NCBI GenBank assembly: GCA_963699015.1
Contig: CAVOSX010000004.1
Coordinates: 205,089 to 269,088 of the forward strand
Direction: 5' to 3'
DNA: 64,000 nucleotides
DNA from: PALSA-505 sp963699015
GTDB lineage: Bacteria; Actinomycetota; Actinomycetes; Streptosporangiales; Streptosporangiaceae
Shown: positions 1 to 7,780 of the stretch, piece after piece
Numbering within the stretch: the first letter of the stretch is position 1
Layout of the letters: every line of letters starts with the position of its first letter
Translations under genes and position numbers: made by a program
The notes under the pieces: generated by a model
The model's input: only the letters and a program-made list of their open reading frames with translations
Database searches by the model: none
What the model was told of the DNA's origin: nothing

Positions 1-1194
1 CTCGCCGAACGCGGCCGCTGCGGCCAGCCCCCCGCGGGCCTGCGCCCGGCCCGCCGACCGCTCCAGCTCCGCCGCGACGTCCTCATCCGGCCCGGGCGCG
101 GCCTGGGCCCGGTGCCAGGCCCGGCGATCCGGATCTGCCGCCGGGTCGGTAACCTCCGCCAGCGCTCTGTGCACCTTCTGCCTGTCCTGCAGTGACGCCG
201 ACCGGTAGGCCGCCGAGCGCGCCAGCGGATGCCGGAACCGCAGCCGCGTACCGAACTCCACCAGCCCCGCACCCACCGCCGGGCCCCCCGCCCCGACCGG
301 GATCCCCAGCCGCGCCGCGGCCCGCCACACCAGCAGCGGGTCACCAGACGGATCCGCCGCCGCCACCGCTAGCAGCCGCCGCGTCTCGGTCGGCAGGCCC
401 TCGAGCTGCCGCCGGAAACTGTCCTCGATCCGGCTCGGCAGCGACACCGCCCCCGGCAGCCCAAAGCCGCCCGCCAGGTCCGCCGGCGAAAGCCCTCGCG
501 GCAACTCCAGCAGCGCCAGCGGGTTACCCCGCGCCTCCGCCACGATCAGGTCCCGGACTCGCGCATCCACTGGCCCGGCCAGCGCCGCATCCAGCAACGC
601 CCGCGCGTCCTGCGCCCGCAGCCCTTCCACCACGAGCTCCGGCAGCTCTGCCAGCTCCGGGGCCGCACCCCGGGCCGCGAACACCAGGCCGACCGGATCG
701 GCCGCCAACCGCCGCGCTACGAACCCCAGCGCCTGCACCGAGGCCCGGTCCAGCCACTGCTCGTCATCAACCACGCACACCAGCGGCCGCTCGGACGCCA
801 CCTCCGAGAGCAACCCCAGCACCGCCAGGCCCACCAGGAATCGGTCCGGCGCCGGTCCGGCGCTGACGCCAAAAGCAGTCCGCAGCGCGTCGCGCTGCGG
901 CACCGGCAGGCCCTCCACCCGGTCCAGCACCGGCGCAAGCAGCTGATGCAACCCGGCGAACGCCAGCTCCATCTCCGATTGCACCCCGGCCGCGCGCGCC
1001 ACCCGGCAGCCCGGCGCATGCCCCGCCAGGTATTCCAGCAGCGCGGACTTGCCCACCCCCGGTTCGCCGTGCATGACCAGCACTCGGCTACCGCCCGCCC
1101 GCACCGCGCCGACGAGCTGATCAAGCACGCCGCGTTCACTGCGCCGGTCCGTTAGCCCGCTCGCGCGACCTCGCTGCCGGGAATCTTCGGCCAT
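1..1194 (-). CDS. LAL-family LuxR-type ATPase regulator, N-terminal part (runs off left edge)
   Basis: The minus frame is open from the left edge to an ATG at 1194; in-frame ATGs at 1212, 1215 and 1230 are alternative starts. It encodes the AAA/NB-ARC-like sensor part of a large LuxR regulator. Walker A GEPGVGKS is at residues 43-50, a Walker B-like VVDDEQWLD near residue 140, and the LAL-typical FAGLHQLL lies between them. It is a close paralogue of the intact 931-aa regulator at 7781-10576, with colinear identity through the whole visible 398 residues. The TPR-like middle and C-terminal LuxR helix-turn-helix must lie beyond the window. Family knowledge: such proteins are cytoplasmic ATP-dependent transcription activators whose ligand is rarely known. 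The gene ends upstream of an IS982 remnant, with no operon partner visible. Confidence 0.85.
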   Translation of the reverse strand, partial: MAEDSRQRGRASGLTDRRSERGVLDQLVGAVRAGGSRVLVMHGEPGVGKSALLEYLAGHAPGCRVARAAGVQSEMELAFAGLHQLLAPVLDRVEGLPVPQRDALRTAFGVSAGPAPDRFLVGLAVLGLLSEVASERPLVCVVDDEQWLDRASVQALGFVARRLAADPVGLVFAARGAAPELAELPELVVEGLRAQDARALLDAALAGPVDARVRDLIVAEARGNPLALLELPRGLSPADLAGGFGLPGAVSLPSRIEDSFRRQLEGLPTETRRLLAVAAADPSGDPLLVWRAAARLGIPVGAGGPAVGAGLVEFGTRLRFRHPLARSAAYRSASLQDRQKVHRALAEVTDPAADPDRRAWHRAQAAPGPDEDVAAELERSAGRAQARGGLAAAAAFGE

Positions 1195-1555
1195 AGGTCC
1201 GGTACTACCCATCATCCGGGGCGCGGGCATCGTCGAGGCCCTGACATGACTCCCGATCCAGCGCCAGCTTCCCAGCCATCTCTACCGATGCCTCCAGGAT
1301 CGGCTCATCAGCGCAGGACACCGCTGCTGACCAGCCTATCGAGCAGGTAGTCGCCGAAGCCAGGCAGGCAATCGTCCTGAAGCACAAGTACGTGCCCCGA
1401 TGACAGACAGCTCCCGGAGCCGGCTCCACCGCGGCCTGCCCGCGACCAAGATACCGCCGGGCCGCGGTAGCCCCTCCGGTAGCCCCTCGGGGGGCCTGGT
1501 CCGGGCCTAGGTGACCTATTCCCAGGGTATTGCCTGCGGACGTGAGGCGAGGGTG
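1195..1555. other. intergenic, nothing recognisable
   Basis: This stretch lies between the start of the LAL gene and the IS982 remnant. Open frames here give low-complexity translations without family features. It presumably carries the promoter of the leftward LAL gene. Confidence 0.5.
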
Positions 1556-2489
1556 TCCAAGATCAGGTTGTGACGACTGACATAGACACCCTCGCGACCG
1601 CACTGTATGTGAAAACCGATGACCTGCTGAAGGAATCGCCGCAGCTCGCCCCGTACCGCCCCGAGGTCGGCATCGGCCCGAAGCTCAGCGACGCGGAGCT
1701 GGTCACCCTGGCGGTCATGCAGGCCCTGCTGGGTTCACCTCTGAAGCGCGCTGGGTGCGGCACGCCCGCGCTCACCTGCGGCACCTGTTCCCCTACCTGC
1801 CTCAGCAGCCCGGCTACAACAAGCGGCTGCGCGCCGCCGGCCCGCTGATCCGGCGCTGCATCCGCGTCCTGGCCGCGGGCACCAGCATCTGGACTGACGA
1901 CGTCTGGATTGTGGATTCCACCCCGGTTGAATGCGGCCGCTCCCGCGAGACAGCCAAACGTTCTGACCTGGCCGGATGGGCCGAATACGGGTACTGCGCC
2001 AGTCACTCGCGCTATTTCTGGGGGCTGCGGCTGCACCTGATCTGCACCCTGCACGGGCTGCCCGTCACCTTCGCCCTGGCCGGCGCCAAAGCCGACGAGC
2101 GCGATGCCCTGGCCGGCATGCTCACCGCCGACCCGGACCTGCTCACCGCCCGGCCCGGCCAGACCCTCATCGGCGACAAGAACTACTACGGCACCGCCTT
2201 CGAAGCCACCATGACCAGCGCAAGGATCAGGCTGCTGCGGCCAGCCCGCCAAGGCGAGCCCGCCCGGCCCGGCGGACACCTGCTCAAGCCGCTGCGCCAG
2301 ATCATCGAATCGGTCAACGACACCTTCAAGGGCCAGCTCGACCTGGAACACCACGGCGGCCACACCCCAGCGGAGTCACCGTCCGCGTCCTGCAGCGCAT
2401 CCTCGCCCTGACCGCCGCCATCTGGCATAACGACACCACCGGGCAACCCACCCTGCGCTCGCTGACGGCCTACGACCACTGACCTTGGA
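1556..2489 (+). mobile_element. IS982-family insertion sequence, decayed
   Basis: The element is about 934 bp. Its ends carry short imperfect inverted repeats: TCCAAGATCAG at 1556 on the left, and CTGACCTTGGA ending at 2489 on the right, which is TCCAAGGTCAG when reversed. Identity stops outside these bases, which is why I place the ends there. No target-site duplication is obvious in the flanks. The transposase inside is frameshifted twice, so the copy is not autonomous. About 1 kb is the normal size for the family. Confidence 0.65.
1570..2482 (+). pseudogene. IS982-family DDE transposase, two frameshifts
   Basis: The start is GTG 1570 and the reading begins MTTDIDTLATALYVKTDD, the usual N-terminus of actinobacterial IS982 transposases. 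One base is missing near 1733: GGT-TTC became GGTTC, and LLG-FTSEARWVRHARAH continues in the next frame. A second base is missing near 2371, after which GVTVRVLQRILALTAAIWH resumes to the stop at 2482. The catalytic triad can be read across the shifts: Asp in DSTPV (1914), Asp in GDKNYYG (2175) and Glu in IIESVND (2307). Without the two deletions the protein would be about 304 aa, full length for the family. Confidence 0.85.
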
Positions 2490-2600
2490 ATTAGTCATCC
2501 AGACAGGCTCCGCCTGATACCGCCGAGGTTGCGGGCTGGGCTGGCGTGTTCGTGCAGGTGGGCGCATCCTCCGTGGGTAAGCCACGTTCCGGAGGTTGCC

Positions 2601-4232
2601 ATGGCGTCGCGGATCAGCCGGTCGGTGCCGGTCACGGTGAACGATGTGCTGGATGGTCACGTGCAGCTGGACCTGGACTGCCTGGATCGCCTCTACCTGC
2701 ACGGTTATCTCGGCCAGCTGCAGGTGGGCGGGCAGGTGATCCAGTTCCTCCAGCACCGCGGGTACCCGGTGCCGTCTCCGGCGTGCCTGCAACAGATCGG
2801 GGATGCCTTCCGGCGTAAGGTCGCCTCGTTCGCTGAGGCCAATCACATTCCGGTGGTGCCGCTGAAGGCCGCTGACCGCAACATCGAGGTGATGCAGCCG
2901 TACCTGGACACGGCGGCGGCTACCGGGCGTTCCCAGGTCGCGGCGATCGGGGTGGCCCAGGAGGTGCAGCGGGTGCTGATCGCCCGCCAGCGCCACACCG
3001 ACCCGGGAAAGTGCCCGCAGTTTTCCTTCGACAAGAAAGACCGGCGGGTCACGGTCTACTACTTCTACCTGTGGGACGCCGGGTTCGGCCCGGCGTTCAT
3101 CAAGGTCTGCACCTACTGCCCGTGGCCGATGAAGATCTGGGTCAACGGGCACGAGTGGGCCAAGCAGCAGGCCCGCAAGATCGGGTTCTGCTTCACCGAG
3201 CTGTCCAACGGGTTCGCCTCGGCTGAGGATCCCGCCGTGCTGCAGCGGATCTGCGACGCGCTGCAGCCCGGCACGATCAGCGTGTTCTTCCAGCGCTGGC
3301 TGGCCCGGCTGCCGCTGCCGCTCGGCCCGGCCGACCAGCAGGCCGGGTACCGGTGGGAGCTGTCGATGGCCCAGGTCGAGGTGTCCCGCACCATCGTGTT
3401 CACCCAGCCCCGCTACGCGCGATCCTTCTTCGAGGCGCTCGTGACCGGCAACCTCGATCTCGGCCGCCCCGACACCGTCGAGATCATCTTCGGCCGGCGG
3501 ATCATCAACGGCCAGCAGCGCGCCACCCGCGGGACATTCAAGACCAAGGTCATCACCCGGGGCACCGATATCACCATCAACGCCTTCTACCGGCACTCCC
3601 GGATCAAGCAGTACCTCAAAGACGGCCGGGCGCTGCGCATCGAGACCGTCATCAACTCACCCACCGACCTGCGGATCGGCCGCCGCATCGCCTGCCTCGG
3701 CGAGCTCGAGGACACCGCGCGTGCGATCAGCAACCGGCTGCTGGACACTGAACGGGCCGGCCAGGGCTGCGTCCTTGCGAATCCAGTCTTCGAGCGGATC
3801 GCGCACCCGTCCCTCACCACGGACGGGCGGAGAGCTACAGCCATGCGTTTTGGCGACTCTCGGGTCCAGGCCCTGGCCGGCGCCCTATGCCAGACCTTGT
3901 GCGCCGTCACCGGCATCACCAACAGGAGCCTGCGCGCCCTGATGACCGGACTGCTCGGCACCCCCTATGGCATGACCCAGGCCTCCTACGACCTGGCCCG
4001 GCTCCGCCGCAACCAGCTGATCACCCGCCGCCCCGGATCCAACACCTACGACCTGACCCCCGACGGGCTGAAGTTCGCCATCTTCTACACCAAGGTCCAC
4101 GACCGGGTCCTGGCCCCGCTGTTCACCGCCGGACAGCCCCAGGCCCCGGCTCCGCTCTACACCGCGCTACGCACCATCGAGCAGCAGATCGACCACAGCA
4201 TCGCAGCCGCAAGACTGCCCCCAGCGGCCTGA
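2601..4232 (+). CDS. conserved actinobacterial protein of unknown function with C-terminal winged-helix-like region (543 aa)
   Basis: The start is ATG 2601, preceded by a strong GGAGG at 2591; the frame is open further upstream but has no ribosome binding site there. I recognise the type from actinobacterial genomes, where it is annotated as hypothetical, and I do not know its function. Visible features are an aromatic-rich middle, a Cys pair (C170-x2-C173 in IKVCTYCPWPMKIW), a block TELSNGFASAEDPAVLQ, and many basic residues after residue 290. Residues about 440-505 (RALMTGLLGTPYGMTQASYD and the following DLARLRRNQLI) look like a winged-helix reader. No signal peptide or membrane segment is visible. 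It starts 112 bp past the IS982 element. Mobile-element cargo or a DNA-binding role are guesses. Confidence 0.7.
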   Translation: MASRISRSVPVTVNDVLDGHVQLDLDCLDRLYLHGYLGQLQVGGQVIQFLQHRGYPVPSPACLQQIGDAFRRKVASFAEANHIPVVPLKAADRNIEVMQPYLDTAAATGRSQVAAIGVAQEVQRVLIARQRHTDPGKCPQFSFDKKDRRVTVYYFYLWDAGFGPAFIKVCTYCPWPMKIWVNGHEWAKQQARKIGFCFTELSNGFASAEDPAVLQRICDALQPGTISVFFQRWLARLPLPLGPADQQAGYRWELSMAQVEVSRTIVFTQPRYARSFFEALVTGNLDLGRPDTVEIIFGRRIINGQQRATRGTFKTKVITRGTDITINAFYRHSRIKQYLKDGRALRIETVINSPTDLRIGRRIACLGELEDTARAISNRLLDTERAGQGCVLANPVFERIAHPSLTTDGRRATAMRFGDSRVQALAGALCQTLCAVTGITNRSLRALMTGLLGTPYGMTQASYDLARLRRNQLITRRPGSNTYDLTPDGLKFAIFYTKVHDRVLAPLFTAGQPQAPAPLYTALRTIEQQIDHSIAAARLPPAA

Positions 4233-4424
4233 CAAACTCAGCTCAACTGTTCAAGTCATCGCCCCAAAGGGTCGCTAGTCCCTGCCGGGCCAATCCTGAC
4301 CAGTTGCCCTGTCCACTGGCGGAGGCGAGCGCAGCCCTGCCCAGCTGACAATCACGGGGATGCCATCACCCGGTCAAGCCGATCGGGCGGGCAGTGACAC
4401 ACCCGGCGCAAAGGACGGCGAGTC

Positions 4425-5615
4425 ATGGCAACACGAACGATTTCCGGCCGCGGCAACAGCGATGGAGCGCAGCGGATCAGCCACGGGCCAATCCCCGATC
4501 ATGCATGGGATCGTCTTGCCGAGTTCACCGAACTGCCGCGAACCGCCATCGCCAATACCCAGAGCCGCGCTGAGCTGTCGGCGTCGCGAGCCCGGATCGT
4601 CGCCGCGGCGGACCAGGCCCGGCGGCGGCTTGAGCGTGACCTGCACGACGGTATTCAGCAGCGGCTCGTCGCGCTCGGGCTGAAGGCCCAGATGATCCAG
4701 AAGATGACGCCCCGGCCCGCCGCCAGCATCCAGCGCGAGCTGTCGCTGCTGGCGGACGGCCTGTTTACCGCCCTGGACGAACTGCGGGAGATCGCGCACG
4801 GCATCCATCCCGCCGTCTTGTCCGAGGCCGGGCTGGGCCCGGCGCTCGAGGCACTCGCCCGGCGCTCTGCGGTGCCGGTCGAGCTCGACCTTCATCTCGG
4901 CTCGCCGCCGGGGCAGCAGGCCGAGGTGGCCGCCTATTACGCCGCGTCCGAGGCGCTCGCCAACGCCGCCAAGCACGCGCAGGCATCGGTCATCGACCTG
5001 CGGGTACAAGGCGACGACAGCGCCCTGACCCTCTCGATCAGCGACGACGGCATAGGGGGCGCCGACCCCAGCCGCGGCACGGGCATTACCGGCCTCAAAG
5101 ACCGGGTCGAGGCCCTCGGCGGAACAATCTCGGTTCTCAGCCCGCCCGGCCGCGGAACGATCCTGCACGTCCGGCTCCCGGCTGGCCCCAGCGCCGTGGC
5201 CCGCGCGGACGGCAGCTGGGGAGAAGACACCGTCACAGACGCCGGTAGCTACCCAGCCGCTCGTGAACCCGAGGGCTATCGTCCGGCCCTACCGATGGCT
5301 ACCGCGTCGCGAAGCCACGCACGCGGCTTCGGAGGCCGATCCTCCTTATCACCGTTGACAGGCACGTGCACACTGACTCCAGCGCGCCCGGGGGGTCAAA
5401 ATCGGGCGCCGTTGACAATAGGGAGCGCCGCGCCGCGAACGCTTGCTGGCTCCGGCGCGCCTCCTGCCTGCAACTGTGTCAGAGCATCTGACATCTGCAG
5501 ACCGCGCAACCCCACAAGTGGAGCCGGATACCCCGGATGCCCGGATACCCGGATACCCGGGCTGGCGCTCGTCACCAGTGCCCGCACCGAACTGGACAAT
5601 CTGCGCGTGCGCTGA
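4425..5615 (+). CDS. sensor histidine kinase, GAF domain missing, long foreign tail
   Basis: The core is a NarL-type (HisKA_3/HATPase) kinase. The phosphoacceptor His74 lies in ERDLHDGIQQR, an N-box Asn in EALANAAKHAQ near residue 180, and the ATP lid in DDGIGGADPSRGTGITGLKD. It closely resembles the kinase at 6419-7603, but the GAF domain that should precede residue 35 is absent. The first 30 residues match nothing in the paralogue, so the gene looks 5'-truncated and fused to a new start. The kinase fold ends near residue 250. The remaining 145 residues are low-complexity, include the product of an 8-bp tandem repeat, and are probably read-through after a lost stop. There is no adjacent response regulator. 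Activity is doubtful. Confidence 0.6.
   Translation: MATRTISGRGNSDGAQRISHGPIPDHAWDRLAEFTELPRTAIANTQSRAELSASRARIVAAADQARRRLERDLHDGIQQRLVALGLKAQMIQKMTPRPAASIQRELSLLADGLFTALDELREIAHGIHPAVLSEAGLGPALEALARRSAVPVELDLHLGSPPGQQAEVAAYYAASEALANAAKHAQASVIDLRVQGDDSALTLSISDDGIGGADPSRGTGITGLKDRVEALGGTISVLSPPGRGTILHVRLPAGPSAVARADGSWGEDTVTDAGSYPAAREPEGYRPALPMATASRSHARGFGGRSSLSPLTGTCTLTPARPGGQNRAPLTIGSAAPRTLAGSGAPPACNCVRASDICRPRNPTSGAGYPGCPDTRIPGLALVTSARTELDNLRVR
5526..5558. repeat. short tandem repeat, four 8-bp units GGATRCCC
   Basis: Four near-identical units (GGATACCCC, GGATGCCC, GGATACCC, GGATACCC) follow one another within the non-conserved tail of the truncated kinase gene. The array is too short for CRISPR and has no spacers. 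It supports the view that the 3' tail of that reading frame is not selected protein. Confidence 0.7.
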
Positions 5616-5720
5616 CCTGTTGTTCCCGCTCCAAAGAGAGACAAATATTCGGCAGGGAGCGCGATGGGTCGCGGCGCGGGCTGGTCGCCCCCTCCTGGCG
5701 TGAGCGTGCCTGGCGGTGAG

Positions 5721-5768
5721 GCAAGTTAATCGTGCTTTAGTTGCAATCTCGGGAACCCCATTGCCACC
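5721..5768 (+). repeat. dispersed repeat, copy 1
   Basis: It begins GCAAGTTAATCGTGCTTTAG at 5721 and matches copy 3 (58491-58538) at 44 of 48 positions by eye. The preceding 40 bp is GC-rich and can fold, as in the other copies. On the minus strand it lies on the 3' side of the IS110 transposase remnant at 5886-6137. See the finding on the four copies. Confidence 0.75.
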
Positions 5769-5885
5769 CGGCCGTTCACGAGTCTCCGCGTTGACGAATA
5801 CGCCCGTCCGGCGGGCGCGTCCACCTCTCTGCGCACCGCGGCCCGCTGAGTCGCCAGCAGCCCGCTCGATACGCGGCCACCGGAA

Positions 5886-6137
5886 GCGGTCGCCGTCGGT
5901 GCGCATCTGGCCCAGGTGCGGGCGGGCCAGCAGCTCACGGGCCGCGCGGATGGCGTCGATCGGGTCGCTCTTGCCCGCCCGGCGCTTGCCGACGTGCCGG
6001 GCGGCATCGATCCCGGCGACCTGCTCGCCCTGGCTGGCTAGATAGCGGGCCAGGCCCAGCCCGTAATGCCGGGTGCCCTCGAGCGACTGATCGAGTGCGC
6101 CGACATGGCTGAGGCGGTCCAGATCGCATCCCGGCAT
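5886..6137 (-). pseudogene. IS110-family transposase fragment
   Basis: Reading leftward from 6137, about 84 residues contain the N-terminal RuvC-like part of an IS110 DEDD transposase. LEGTRHYGLGLARYLASQGE is followed by RHVGKRRAGKSDPIDAIRAA, where the GKSDPIDA block is diagnostic. A stop (TAG) precedes the fragment in frame. After DGDR the homology breaks into other frames, where LLATQRAAVR is still recognisable near 5840. The catalytic C-terminal half and both element ends are missing or unrecognisable. This is a relic and not a functional element. Confidence 0.75.
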
Positions 6138-6418
6138 CCGACCGCCAGGATCGGCACGTTCGAGCTACGGGATGATCTGCGCGAACGCCTGGGCCATTCC
6201 CGGCTTTATCTGGCGAGGCTCTATCCTCCGGTCGGGCGCGACAAAATCGAGCTCGAGCAGTCATAGCCGTACTGTTGCTTACTAGCGTGCGGGCGGTTCC
6301 GGTAGTGCTGCGGATACTGAACCGGCTGGAAGCCGGACCCTGGCAGGTAGGGGCTCCCGGGTGGGCGAATCAGTGGCGCGCGCCGGTTCGCATTGCCGGC
6401 CGCGTAGCTGTCGGCTGG
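6138..6418. other. intergenic, nothing recognisable
   Basis: The stretch lies between the IS110 relic and the stop of the second histidine kinase. I see no gene with family features. Part of it may be further decayed IS110 sequence. Confidence 0.4.
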
Positions 6419-7603
6419 CTACTCGGTCGGGAGCTGGACTGCGATGGTCGTTCCTATTCCCGGTGGGCTCGTGATGGTGATCGTGCCGTCGATGCTCTCA
6501 ACGCGATCGGCGAGGCCGGTAAGCCCGGTGCCGTGCCGGGGGTCGGCGCCGCCCGCGCCGTCGTCGCGGATCTCGAGCTCCAGCGCTCCGTGGCGGACGG
6601 CGGCGCGTACGTTTGCGCCAGTGGCGCTGGCGTGCTTGACCGCATTGGTCAGCGCCTCGGCGACCACGAAGTACGCAGTGGTCTCCACATGAGTGGGCAG
6701 CCGGTCCGGCATTACCTCCATGCTGACCGGCAGGGCAATCTGACGCCGCAGCGAGCGGAGCGCGGCGCGCAGGCCGCCGTGGCGTAGCGCGGCGGGCATG
6801 ATCCCTCTGACAAGCTCCAGCAAGTCGGCGTCCGCATGCTTGGCGCTTTCCAGTGCGTCGTTCACGATTTCCGCCGCGGGGTGATTGGTTTGCTCGAGCA
6901 TCGTCGTGGCCAGCTTGAGGTTCCAGATGGTGGTGACCAGGCATTGCTGCGCGCCGTCGTGAAGGTCGCGCTGGATCCGGCGGCGGCTCTCGTCGGCGGC
7001 GGCAATGGCACGCGCGCGGGAGGCTGCCAGCTCAGCTCGGCTCCGCGCGTTGCTGACCGCCGTGGCCACCAGCTCGGTGAACTCTACCATCCGGGTTTCG
7101 GTTGCCGCGGGGAATGGCTCCGGGCTCCGCGATGCGGCCACGCTGATCCCCCATACGCGGCCGTCGACCTGGATCGGTACTGCCACCGACGCGCGGATCC
7201 CGAGCCGCCGTATCTCGGCGATGAATGGTCCGGTGAGCGGGACGCCAGTCGGCCCGAACCGTACGGGGCGAGCAGTGTCGCGCAGCCGGCGCAGCGCTGC
7301 GTTCGCCGGCTCTCGCTCGCCCAAGGGAACGGGCGCGCCTGCCGCGTTCCACGCGGCGAGGAGCGTGATGGTCTCGTCGGGCTCGAACCGCAGCAGGACT
7401 GCCGCGTCCGCTCGGACGAGCTGGGCGAGTTCCTGGTTGACCACCGCGAACAGCTCCTCGTAGCAGACCCCGCGGGCGACGAGCGTCGCCACGCGCCGCA
7501 GGGCCGCCTGCCCGGCAACGATCTCCTGCACGTCGCGATCGATCCGAGCTGGCTCGTCGGCACCGTCCGGGCCGAAGGACAAGGACTGCGCTGCACACGA
7601 CAT
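6419..7603 (-). CDS. GAF-domain sensor histidine kinase (NarL-type)
   Basis: From ATG 7603 (MSCAAQSLSF) the protein has 394 residues; the frame is open to 7693, but the extra 30 residues are atypical. A GAF domain occupies about residues 35-185. It is followed by a linker (ARSRAELAASRARAIAAADE) and the dimerisation/phosphotransfer helix with His215 in QRDLHDGAQQ. The HATPase domain has EALTNAVKHA near residue 305 and DDGAGGADPRHGTGLTG after residue 335. There is no transmembrane segment, so it should be a cytoplasmic kinase sensing a small ligand or redox state through GAF. No response regulator lies beside it, so its partner is elsewhere. The neighbouring LAL gene is on the same strand but separated by about 180 bp. 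Confidence 0.88.
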   Translation of the reverse strand: MSCAAQSLSFGPDGADEPARIDRDVQEIVAGQAALRRVATLVARGVCYEELFAVVNQELAQLVRADAAVLLRFEPDETITLLAAWNAAGAPVPLGEREPANAALRRLRDTARPVRFGPTGVPLTGPFIAEIRRLGIRASVAVPIQVDGRVWGISVAASRSPEPFPAATETRMVEFTELVATAVSNARSRAELAASRARAIAAADESRRRIQRDLHDGAQQCLVTTIWNLKLATTMLEQTNHPAAEIVNDALESAKHADADLLELVRGIMPAALRHGGLRAALRSLRRQIALPVSMEVMPDRLPTHVETTAYFVVAEALTNAVKHASATGANVRAAVRHGALELEIRDDGAGGADPRHGTGLTGLADRVESIDGTITITSPPGIGTTIAVQLPTE

Positions 7604-7780
7604 GCTGGAAGTGTCGCCTTGGCGGAGGCATGGTCGCGTCAGTGACTCCCCAGTGCCGGTCCCTAGTCCCGCGGCGGGGCGAAGCCGGCACAATGCTAGT
7701 GCGGCACGGCTAGTGCGGCACGCCCGACTGCGTTGAGGCTTGAGCCGTGCAGATCCGCCCGCCTGGCTCCGGGCGGCCGG

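Noticed and set aside
192..866. 224-aa rightward Pro/Ala-rich frame
   Set aside because: It is antisense to the LAL gene, which shows continuous family motifs; the composition is a GC shadow.
4425..7603. Complete two-component systems
   Set aside because: Neither kinase has an adjacent response regulator gene.
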